A stretch of DNA of 53,079 bases from Ilumatobacteraceae bacterium (lineage in GTDB: Bacteria > Actinomycetota > Acidimicrobiia > Acidimicrobiales > Ilumatobacteraceae): contig JALRBS010000059.1 of assembly GCA_023262325.1 (NCBI GenBank), positions 1 to 53,079 on the forward strand, written 5' to 3'. Both the position numbers and the translations under genes were made by a program. The first letter of the stretch is position 1. Each line of letters begins with the position of its first letter. Positions 46,171-53,079 of the stretch are shown here, piece by piece. The notes beneath the pieces were generated by a model. That model ran no database searches. It had not been told where the DNA came from and worked only from the letters and a program-made list of their open reading frames with translations.

Positions 46171-48623
46171 TGAGTGACGACACGACGAACGAACACGACG
46201 ACGCACGAGACCCCGTGCAACCGATTGCGCTCCAAGATGAAATGGAGAACTCATTCCTCGAGTACGCGATGTCGGTCATCATGTCCCGAGCGCTGCCCGA
46301 CGTGCGCGACGGCCTCAAGCCAGTGCACCGTCGCATCATCTGGGACATGGAGCAACAGGGATTTCGCCCCGACCGTCCGTTTGTGAAATGCGCACGTGTT
46401 TCGGGTGACACGATGGCTCGCTACCACCCGCATGGCGACGGAGCGATCTACGACGCACTCGTGCGCATGGCCCAGCCGTTCTCACTGCGGCACCCACTCA
46501 TCGATTTTCACGGGAACTACGGGTCGCCCGACTTCGGTCCGGCTGCGAGCCGATACACCGAATGCCGGTTGCATCCACTCGCCATGCAGTTACTCGCCGA
46601 CATCGATGAGAACACCGTCGACATGTTGCCGAACTACGACGGCACAACCGAGCAACCTGCAGTTCTTCCGGCGCGATTCCCGAACTTGTTGGTGAACGGT
46701 TCGCAAGGAATTGCGGTTGGCATGGCAACGAATATTCCGCCACATAACCTCGGCGAAGTCATCGACGCCACGATGTACCTCGTTGACAATCCAGATGCGA
46801 CGACTGACGATCTCATGGAGTTCGTCAAGGGGCCAGACTTCCCAACTGGTGGAGCCATTCTCGGTCGAGCCGGCATCATCGACGCATACCGCACCGGGCG
46901 CGGCTCGGTGAAGATGCGAGCAACCGCCGCGATCGACGAAGGTAAATCGGGGCGAATGGAAATTGTCGTCACCGAGTTGCCATATCAGACGAGTTGTTCG
47001 GCGATTGCCGCTCGCATCACCGAGCTCGTCGAGGCTGGTGACATCGATGGCATCGCCGACATCAATGACGGATCGTCGGGTGGTGAGACATCACTCGTCA
47101 TCACGTTGAAGCGCGACGCGAATGCGAATGTCGTGTTGAACAACCTGTTCAAGCTCACCCAACTTCAGACGAACTTCTCAATCAACATGGTTGCGCTCGT
47201 TGATGGAGTTCCGCGAACCCTCACGCTTCGTGATGCAATCGTCGGATACGTCCGTCACCAAATTGAAGTCATCACACGTCGTTCAAACTTCCGACTCGAA
47301 AAAGCACGCCGCCGCGAACACATCCTCGACGGGCGCATCAAGGCACTTAACGTCATCGATGAGATCATCGCTCTCATTCGAGGCAGCGAGGACGCTCCTG
47401 CAGCGAAAGCAGCGCTCATGGAGAAGCCGTACGAGTTTTCAGAACCGCAGGCGGTTGACATTCTCGACATGCAACTTCGCCAACTCACCCGGCTGAGTCG
47501 CATCGATATCGAAAGTGAACTTGAAACCATTCGCGCCAATATCACCGAACTTGAAGGCATTCTCGCTGATGACGCGAAACTGCGAGCGGTGATCAAGGCT
47601 GAACTCTCCGAAGTGCGAGATGAGTTCGCAACGGACCGTGTGTGCAAGATCACCTTCGACGAAGGCGAGATGAGCATTGAGGATCTCGTCGAGGACAAAG
47701 AACTTGTCGTCGTCATGACTGAAGCCCAGTACGTCAAGGCCGTTCCCGCATCATCATTTAAGACTCAGGGCCGAGGTGGTCGCGGAGTCTCGGGCGGCAA
47801 ACTCAAACAAGACGACATCATCCGACATGTCATCTTCACCACAGCCCACGCACATCTCTTGTTCTTCTCGAATCGCGGCAAGGTGTATCGACTACGCGCG
47901 CTTGATATTCCAGAACGAGAGCGCACAGCGAAAGGCATGCCAATTGTCAACCTGCTCCCACTGCAGGCGGACGAGAACATTCAGGCGATTATCGATACCC
48001 GAGACTTCGCCGGAGAGCGATTCTTGTTCTTCGCAACCCGCAAGGGCACAGTGAAGAAGACGGCGTTTGACGCGTATAACTCGAGCCGTCGAGATGGACT
48101 CATCGCAATCAACCTCAATGACGACGATGAACTCGTGCGCGTCATTGAGACGACAGGAACCGATGACATTCTCATGGTCGCTCGGTCAGGCATGACCATT
48201 CGCTTCAACGAGGGTGACGTGCGCCCCATGGGTCGGTCTGCCGCTGGTGTGCGTGGCATGAAATTGAAGTCCACTGACGACGCGGTTGTGTCGTGTGACG
48301 TCGCACGTGACGATACGGCAGTGCTCATCATGACCGAGGCAGGTTTTGGCAAGCGCACCCAACTCGACAAGTTCAATACCCAGGGTCGCGGTGGGCAGGG
48401 CGTGCGTGGCATCAAGCTCACCGGCAAGAAAGGCGAGGTTGTCGCCGCATTCATGGTGGGTATCGAGGACGAGATCGTCGCAGTTTCATCAGGTGGTGTC
48501 ACCATCCGCATGGAAGTGCGCGAAATCTCCTCCCAAGGGCGCGATGCGACGGGCGTTCGCATCATGAACTTGGACGAGGGACAGCACGTTGCCTCTGTCG
48601 CACCCATCATTGCTGGCGATTAA
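46170..48623 (+). CDS. gyrA: DNA gyrase subunit A
   Basis: 817 aa. Catalytic Tyr129 in AASRYTECRL; GyrA box QGRGGRG (533-539) and a degenerate QGRGGQG near the end, so it is gyrase and not topoisomerase IV. In the quinolone region the sequence is HPHGDGAIYD: the position equal to E. coli Ser83 is Gly91, while Asp95 (E. coli Asp87) is kept. No intein. The 3' end overlaps the TadE-like frame. Confidence 0.98.
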
Positions 48624-48963
48624 CCAGACTGAGCGCCGCGTCACTACCGATCGAGACCAGGGCGGTGGGACCATTCTCACCGCCCTGCTGTCACTGGCGC
48701 TTATCTCGCTTGTGTCGGTCTGGTTGTCGGGTCCGGTTTCACTCATCATCAATCGACAACGCGCAACCTCGACCGCTGACGCGACATCCCTTGCGTTGAT
48801 GTGGTGGGGGCAGGCGGTCGCAACACAGCTCGCAAAGATGAACAGCGCCGAACTTGTCGATCTCGCTATCGAAAAGTTCTCAGATGGTACGACGGTGACG
48901 GTGACGGTCGCAGTGGCGGGTGTTGCTGCCGACTCGATGGCGAGCGATCGACCGCACCCGTGA
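48589..48963 (+). CDS. TadE/pilus-like small membrane protein
   Basis: 124 aa. TTDRDQGGGTILTALLSLALISLV, split by one membrane helix (about 27-50), then RQRATSTADATSLALMW resembles the TadE/TadG-like pattern (GxGT before the helix, then Ala-rich QRAxxxADxxAL). TTG at 48589 with GAGGGA 8 nt upstream overlaps gyrA; TTG 48610 is the alternative. No other pilus genes are nearby, so the role is unclear. Confidence 0.6.
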   Translation: MPLSHPSLLAINQTERRVTTDRDQGGGTILTALLSLALISLVSVWLSGPVSLIINRQRATSTADATSLALMWWGQAVATQLAKMNSAELVDLAIEKFSDGTTVTVTVAVAGVAADSMASDRPHP

Positions 48964-49000
48964 ACTCTGTGAGCAAAGTTCGTTGCCTACACTCGGAAGG

Positions 49001-49660
49001 GTGAGCGAACGCGGCGATGTCAGCAGTCGAGCAGACCGTGCGTCAACGCGAACCACGCCGATTACGGTGCCCGATGAGGCGGAAGGCGGTGGCCCTCAGA
49101 CCGAGGAATTCATCATTCCGAGCATCGTGCAAGGCGCGCCGTCCGGTGAAGTGCCGACGGTACGGAGTAACCAGGCTCCCAGCGAGCCGAACGCGCTCAA
49201 CATGGCGTTTGAGGGGGTCCGTCGGCAGGTCGTGCTTCGTCGTCCGCGCGGTCGACAGCGCGTTCGACGAGTTTCGCGGGTGCTTCGTCACATTGACCCG
49301 TGGTCGACGTTCAAAGTGGCAGCCTTATTCTCGGTCGTGACCTACGCGGTGTTGCTCACCGCCGGTGTGATGATGTGGCGCGTCGCTGATTCGACGGGAA
49401 CCCTCAGCAATATCGAACGTTGGTTCACACAGTTCGGCTGGGAGACCTTCGAACTCAAAGGCGACGAGATTTTCTCCGCTGCGTGGGTCATCGGGCTATT
49501 TCTCGCAGTTGGCGTAACAGGCGGAGCAGTGTTGGTTGTGACGATCTTTAATCTCATCAGCGATGTGGTTGGGGGAGTGCGGGTGAGCGTGCTCGAGGAA
49601 GAGGTCGTCGAGCGCACTCATGACCCAATCGACGCGTTCGAGCGTCGACGCGCTGAATAA
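49001..49660 (+). CDS. DUF3566 transmembrane protein
   Basis: 219 aa from GTG 49001 with GGAAGG immediately upstream. An acidic/Pro-rich cytoplasmic N-terminus (to about 90), basic RRPRGRQRVRRVSR, then the DUF3566 domain with two helices (about 105-126 and 160-185): IDPWSTFKVAALFSVV and GWETFELKGDEIFSAAWVIG. Encoded after gyrA, as in mycobacteria and Streptomyces. Function unknown. Confidence 0.88.
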   Translation: MSERGDVSSRADRASTRTTPITVPDEAEGGGPQTEEFIIPSIVQGAPSGEVPTVRSNQAPSEPNALNMAFEGVRRQVVLRRPRGRQRVRRVSRVLRHIDPWSTFKVAALFSVVTYAVLLTAGVMMWRVADSTGTLSNIERWFTQFGWETFELKGDEIFSAAWVIGLFLAVGVTGGAVLVVTIFNLISDVVGGVRVSVLEEEVVERTHDPIDAFERRRAE

Positions 49661-49708
49661 GTCGGGTTGAGGTTCGGCAACCATCGCCGATAGCGTTTCG
49701 AGTCTGCC

Positions 49709-49782
49709 GGGGCTATAGCTCAGTCGGTTAGAGCGCATCCCTGATAAGGATGAGGTCGATGGTTCGATTCCATCTAGCCCCA
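49709..49782 (+). tRNA. tRNA-Ile (anticodon GAT)
   Basis: 74 nt cloverleaf: acceptor GGGGCTA/TAGCCCC, D arm TAGCTCAGTCGGTTAGAGC, anticodon loop CTGATAA (GAT), T loop GGTTCGATTCC, discriminator A. CCA not encoded. It follows the gyrA region as the tRNA-Ile of many actinobacteria does. Confidence 0.98.
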
Positions 49783-49786
49783 CTGG

Positions 49787-49812
49787 AACCCCTGCTTCGG
49801 CGGGGGTTTTGT
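49787..49812 (+). terminator. intrinsic terminator of tRNA-Ile
   Basis: AACCCCTGC, TTCG loop, GCGGGGGTT pair over 9 bp with one G-T wobble, followed by TTTTGTTG: a strong UUCG-capped terminator 4 nt after the tRNA. Confidence 0.92.
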
Positions 49813-49823
49813 TGTTTCTGTGG

Positions 49824-49850
49824 GGTTTCCGTTGTGTTGCAACGGAAACC
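49824..49850. repeat. perfect 11-bp inverted repeat past tRNA-Ile
   Basis: GGTTTCCGTTG, TGTTG, CAACGGAAACC. It has no T-tract, so it is not an obvious terminator. Two 11-bp arms around a 5-bp centre resemble a tyrosine-recombinase core. The rest of 49851-49970 shows nothing. Confidence 0.5.
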
Positions 49851-49970
49851 TGCTTGTCCTGGTTGCTCGTTTGCTATGTCGCTTCTGACTTTAGCTAGCA
49901 CAGCGACGTTCTGTGGTTTGGGCCGAGGGAATCGGTCAAAATCGGGTGAGTTCGTTTCTTAGGGCTTCAA

Positions 49971-50843
49971 ATGCGGGGACTGCTGCTGACTATGTTCAGG
50001 GTTATGCGTCGATTGAAAGTTCGTTCCCGCGTTGGCCTGGTGGTCATGGCATTGCTGTTATCAGGATGCACAGACAGTTGCTTCGGCCTTGGATCATCAC
50101 AGGTATTGTTTCCCGAATGGCGTTTCGCGGAAGGGTCTCCCGAGAACATTTGTCAGCAATTTATTGACATCACAGTTAAAGATGGATACCTACTCCCTGA
50201 TTTTAAAATCGAGTTAGCTCTTGATGTCTATAACTCGACATTTTTTAAACGAATCGATCCCCCAATTAAGTACGTCAAGACAGGACCGAACAATGGATAC
50301 TTCGAGGTGACCGTGGGGGACACCCTCCCGAGCGATGCAGTTCCCAATGGTTTCTACAGAATGAGGGCAGAAATCTTTGAAACCTATCAGCGTTCAATAA
50401 CCTGGATTGATGATGGCCCGATTCAGGTGAGTGACTGCGACAAAGAGCCAGACATATCGTCTTCGGCAGCACCAGAGACCAATGCTGCAACGTCAGAAGA
50501 GCCATCAACGGACGATCAGCAGCCTGTTTCGAATCTGAAAGCGGAATTCCACCGTTCTAACACTCTCGGGTGTCCGTTCGTGCAAGCAGTTGACGTCGCT
50601 GGCGTCGTTGACGATGTGAATGTCAGGTTGAAGTTGTCTATTGACGGCGCACCAGTCGACAATACTGCCGAGTTCATCACCGAAGGCGAATATGTCGAAG
50701 AAGGCTTCGACGGATATTTCGATCTCGTCGCGGGCGACGATTTCGATGCAACACTTGAGGGGCAACACGTCTTCGAGGTCGAGGTGTCTGACGGCACCAG
50801 TGCAGTCACGATTGAAGGCACATTCACCGCCGACTCCTGCTAG
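49971..50843 (+). CDS. hypothetical lipoprotein (accessory)
   Basis: 290 aa; signal peptide ending in lipobox LSGC (Cys33). ATG 49971 has AGGG 9 nt upstream; ATG 50004 (MRRLKVRSR) would give a more normal signal peptide. A first beta-rich domain (about 40-160), a Ser/Thr/Glu linker (about 163-185) and a second beta-rich domain (190-290) each contain two Cys, suggesting disulfides in two Ig-like modules. No family recognised. Codons are visibly AT-richer than the core genes (for example 50151-50260), consistent with transfer. Confidence 0.75.
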   Translation: MRGLLLTMFRVMRRLKVRSRVGLVVMALLLSGCTDSCFGLGSSQVLFPEWRFAEGSPENICQQFIDITVKDGYLLPDFKIELALDVYNSTFFKRIDPPIKYVKTGPNNGYFEVTVGDTLPSDAVPNGFYRMRAEIFETYQRSITWIDDGPIQVSDCDKEPDISSSAAPETNAATSEEPSTDDQQPVSNLKAEFHRSNTLGCPFVQAVDVAGVVDDVNVRLKLSIDGAPVDNTAEFITEGEYVEEGFDGYFDLVAGDDFDATLEGQHVFEVEVSDGTSAVTIEGTFTADSC

Positions 50844-50861
50844 CCACCACGTCCTCAATCA

Positions 50862-50903
50862 ATTGCACCCGACGACCAACCCGCAGCAGTCTGAACAGAC
50901 ACT
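50862..50903 (-). pseudogene. 42-bp remnant of a tyrosine recombinase gene
   Basis: 39 of 42 bases match 52747-52788, inside the recombinase gene, and all three differences fall at third codon positions. The minus strand reads VSVQTAAGWSSGAI, the catalytic GW-S box. Both sides lose similarity, so it is a fragment left by recombination or decay of a related gene. Confidence 0.75.
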
Positions 50904-50917
50904 GATGCCCGAAATAT

Positions 50918-51577
50918 CTACTTGCGAGAGATTTCGAGTTCCAGACCATCGATCAGCGTGAAACTCCAGGTGGCCAAAAATTCATCAGTTTCAGCGGTTT
51001 GCTCGCGACCGCCAGGTTGTTCGACAAGTAACTCAGCAAAAATGTCCTCGGTAAAACCAAGTCCGCGAAAAGCCTCTCGGAAAGTTCGAGCTCCCATGCA
51101 CGCCAGGTAATCGGATTCTGTTGGGCCATTTTCCACGCCTAACAGATCTCCAAGCCCATCTAACGCACCATCTGAGTAGCGCACCTTTAAATAAGCCGAA
51201 TCTGCCCCGCCTCCAATAAACCTTTGAGTCCCACCGAATAAACCGTCGCCACGACAATTACGACGGCCAATTACGTCGACGAGATAGTTCCGTAGGTTGT
51301 CAGAGGAAGGGGAAGCAACGGTCGTGGTTGTCGACTCAAGAATTGGTATCACCGATGTCGACGAAATGACCACAGTCGTCGACGTGACATCGGTAGCTTG
51401 TTCCAGCGGGGAACTGGAAGCCTTCAATTGCTCGATTTCGGCCTGGAGTGCCTCGATCTCTTTTGATTGGTCACTTGCACAGCCACTTGAAATTAGAACT
51501 AGCGCAGCAAGCCAGACGGACTTACCCACGAAGATCACGGGGAGTGTTTCTCTGGAACGGTCAACGAGATTCTTCAC
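50918..51577 (-). CDS. hypothetical lipoprotein, operon with the Ltp-repeat protein
   Basis: 219 aa, GTG start overlapping the upstream TGA. Signal peptide with lipobox SSGC (Cys33), a short coiled coil (about 39-55, KEIEALQAEIEQLK), a Ser/Thr/Val-rich linker (about 57-90) that spans the wall, and a C-terminal domain with two Cys (RRNC, LACM). No family recognised. Coil plus linker suggests an oligomeric surface protein. Co-encoded with the DUF2510-Ltp protein, so the two may cooperate. Confidence 0.78.
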   Translation of the reverse strand: MKNLVDRSRETLPVIFVGKSVWLAALVLISSGCASDQSKEIEALQAEIEQLKASSSPLEQATDVTSTTVVISSTSVIPILESTTTTVASPSSDNLRNYLVDVIGRRNCRGDGLFGGTQRFIGGGADSAYLKVRYSDGALDGLGDLLGVENGPTESDYLACMGARTFREAFRGLGFTEDIFAELLVEQPGGREQTAETDEFLATWSFTLIDGLELEISRK

Positions 51578-52608
51578 AATCCAACACGGTCGGCGGCGTA
51601 GGTGGCCTCACTACTCGAGAATCCTTCAAATATGAGTTGGTCGATGAGACCTGACCGCGAGAACGCCATCATGTCAAGATACGACTCGGCTGATTTCACA
51701 GCTTGTTCATTCCAGTTGACATTTAAGGAGTCCACGGCATAAGTCGCATCGGCGTTTGAGTAGCCCTCGTATTCGAGTTGGTCGATGAGACCTGGCTTGG
51801 AGAATGCCATGAAATCGAGGTAAGACTCCGCTGACCTTATGGCGTTTTCTTGACCTGCGGTAGCTCCCGAGCTCGAGCTGCTGGATGATCCGCCCAGTGC
51901 CTGATCTGCTCCATAGGTTGCGTCTGAGGTAGAAAATCCCTCGAACTCGAGTTGGTCAATGAGACCTGATCGGGAGAATGCCATTGAATCTAGGTAAGAC
52001 TCTGCGGATTTGACGGCTTGTTCACGCCAGTCGACATCCACGGCATCAACTGCGTAGGTGGCATCCGCAGTCGAGTAGCCCTCGAACTCGAGCTGGTCGA
52101 TGAGGCCTGATCGAGAGAATGCCATGAAATCGAGATATGACTCGGCTGAGCGCCGAGCATTTTTCTGGCTCGTCGTCTCTGACTCATTTGTGCTCGATGA
52201 GTCGGATTGGTTTGACCCATTCGAGGACTCATTCGCAGTAGAGCTGTCGCTGCTGCTCGCAGGTTCTTCATCTGTCTTCGTGGCCTCTGTAGACGACTCG
52301 TTCGTATTTGAACTCGAGTCGTTTGCGGCGCCTGCTATTCCAGCGATGATGAGAACGCCTACTCCAACCCCGATCCACAGTTTCTTTTTGCTCTTCTTTG
52401 CAGGAGTGGATGATATTCCTCCGCCTGCTGGTGCCCCTTGAGGTGGCGGGAGGACAGGTGTGTCGGATTGTGGTGGCTGAGCCACTCCAGGAGTCGTTTC
52501 TGTGAGTACCTCACCAGCAGATGTCTGGACTTGACTGGTCCAATCTGTTCCGTCGAAATACCGCCGCAGGTAGCGGCCGTGGGGGTCGTTGTACCAACCT
52601 TTTTCCAT
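51574..52608 (-). CDS. DUF2510 membrane protein with four Ltp-like repeats
   Basis: 344 aa. DUF2510 at 4-27 (GWYNDPHGRYLRRYFDGTDWT), Pro-rich region, basic KKSKKK before one membrane helix (76-95), a long Ser/Thr/Asn/Glu stalk (96-148), then four copies of a roughly 42-residue helix-turn-helix unit at 149-193, 197-238, 256-300 and 304-344 with core SAESYLDxMAFS, GLIDQLEFEG and DATYA. The unit matches the Ltp/host-cell-surface-exposed lipoprotein repeat; phage TP-J34 Ltp blocks DNA injection by other phages. Repeats 1-2 and 3-4 form two similar pairs, so the array probably grew by duplication. Phage exclusion here is inference. Confidence 0.85.
   Translation of the reverse strand: MEKGWYNDPHGRYLRRYFDGTDWTSQVQTSAGEVLTETTPGVAQPPQSDTPVLPPPQGAPAGGGISSTPAKKSKKKLWIGVGVGVLIIAGIAGAANDSSSNTNESSTEATKTDEEPASSSDSSTANESSNGSNQSDSSSTNESETTSQKNARRSAESYLDFMAFSRSGLIDQLEFEGYSTADATYAVDAVDVDWREQAVKSAESYLDSMAFSRSGLIDQLEFEGFSTSDATYGADQALGGSSSSSSSGATAGQENAIRSAESYLDFMAFSKPGLIDQLEYEGYSNADATYAVDSLNVNWNEQAVKSAESYLDMMAFSRSGLIDQLIFEGFSSSEATYAADRVGL
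51577..52164 (-). repeat. four tandem Ltp-unit repeats at DNA level
   Basis: Repeat units at 52164-52030, 52020-51895, 51843-51709 and 51699-51577 (minus strand). Units 1 and 3, and 2 and 4, are the closest pairs, with a Ser-rich spacer at 51894-51844 between pairs. Confidence 0.85.
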
Positions 52609-52673
52609 GAGGGCTCCGATCGGTGGATAGTCGTCTGAAGCTGTTTTAGCTCACCAATGAGCGGTCTCAATGC

Positions 52674-53079
52674 TCACAGACCTGTCAGTCTGCTGAACTC
52701 GTTCATGGCGAGTTCTGCTGACATTGCCGATGTATAACGCGCGACCATTGCGCCTGATGACCAACCCGCAGCAGTCTGAACAGACACTTGGCTGATCCCG
52801 CGTTTCAACGCGTGTACAGCCCAACCCCGCCTCCACGCGTGAGGAGACGGCGCATCCAACCGTTTCATTAACTGTTGGATCGCGTTCGACGACATCCCCA
52901 CCAGGCTTCCGTCGGGCTGTGTTTGGTGTCGTCGGATCAGACGACACGCCTGATCTGACAACGGAGCCAACCGTGGTTTACCCGTCTTCGAAGTTCTGAC
53001 AACAACGAACCTGTCGGACAGGTTCACATCATCTCTAGAGAGCCGCGCAATCTCAGAAACCCTTAGTCCTGTACTCCAC
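52674..53079 (-). CDS. tyrosine recombinase/integrase, 5' end beyond window
   Basis: The frame is open to the right edge (minus strand); GTG 53027 is internal. Box I reads STGLRVSEIARL with the catalytic Arg, followed by the beta-strand Lys (TSKTGKPR), box II HAWRRGWA (His and Arg), GWSSGAM where Trp replaces the usual His, and the nucleophile Tyr in VARYTS. About 134 residues are visible; the N-terminal DNA-binding part is outside. It lies upstream of the Ltp operon on the same strand and about 2.9 kb from tRNA-Ile, suggesting a mobile-element integrase or XerC-like resident recombinase. A catalytic-box fragment recurs at 50862. Confidence 0.9.
   Translation of the reverse strand, partial: WSTGLRVSEIARLSRDDVNLSDRFVVVRTSKTGKPRLAPLSDQACRLIRRHQTQPDGSLVGMSSNAIQQLMKRLDAPSPHAWRRGWAVHALKRGISQVSVQTAAGWSSGAMVARYTSAMSAELAMNEFSRLTGL
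52747..52788. repeat. 42-bp direct repeat copy inside the recombinase gene
   Basis: Partner of 50862-50903 in the same orientation; the last 30 bp (52759-52788 and 50874-50903) are identical. The pair brackets the two-gene lipoprotein/Ltp operon. Confidence 0.8.

Overview
This is a chromosomal oriC region of an actinobacterium. Several actinobacteria-typical families occur here (DUF5318, DUF3566, DUF6049). The order rpmH-rnpA-yidD-yidC-jag-rsmG-parA-parB on one side and dnaA-dnaN-recF-dciA-gyrB-gyrA on the other matches the origin region of mycobacteria. The moderately high GC, the acyl-CoA and DmdC-like enzymes, and details such as the divergent ClpB and the kinase in place of MviN point to a deep-branching, probably aquatic lineage. 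My best guess is class Acidimicrobiia; this is inference, since no rRNA is present.

Layout. 1-1672: the end of a secreted beta-helix protein and a VTC-domain polymerase. 1756-1838: tRNA-Leu(CAG). 1912-10753: metabolic and stress genes (a HisD-like dehydrogenase with altered active-site residues, a DUF3445 heme N-demethylase, a hotdog thioesterase, a DmdC-type acyl-CoA dehydrogenase, clpB behind a HAIR operator, and a fatty-acyl-CoA-ligase-like enzyme). 10801-16728: engB, a second AMP-forming ligase, a Baeyer-Villiger-type monooxygenase and an ABC-2 exporter. 16756-24869, all on the minus strand: dnaB, rplI, rpsR, ssb, rpsF, a DUF192 lipoprotein, DUF5318, a GGDEF-EAL protein and the CCA-adding enzyme. 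24899-33747, plus strand: a GNAT, DUF6049, a Ser/Thr kinase with a MviN-like ectodomain, an ECF sigma factor with a putative anti-sigma, a small membrane protein, trxB, trxA and a CwlM-like pseudo-amidase. 33893-39094, minus strand: parB to rpmH. 39425-48623, plus strand: dnaA to gyrA, with oriC between dnaA and dnaN. 48589-49782: a TadE-like protein, a DUF3566 protein and tRNA-Ile(GAT). 49971-53079: an AT-richer accessory segment of lipoproteins, a DUF2510-Ltp repeat protein and a tyrosine recombinase cut by the right edge.

How it fits together. The core is the replication and segregation hub: initiator, clamp, helicase, helicase-loader-like DciA, gyrase and ParAB, with a parS-like palindrome beside parA. 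Next to it lies an envelope-signalling block (kinase, sigma/anti-sigma, thioredoxin system, CwlM-like protein, YidC/Jag). The most unusual points are: a hybrid parS/NBS palindrome with two perfect DnaA boxes; a cwlM-like gene that appears to start at AUU and has lost every expected metal ligand; an apparently active kinase carrying the MviN-type ectodomain without MurJ; and, downstream of tRNA-Ile, a recombinase whose catalytic-box coding sequence recurs as a 42-bp fragment 1.9 kb away, bracketing an Ltp-repeat operon. No CRISPR array, rRNA, intein or complete insertion sequence was seen.
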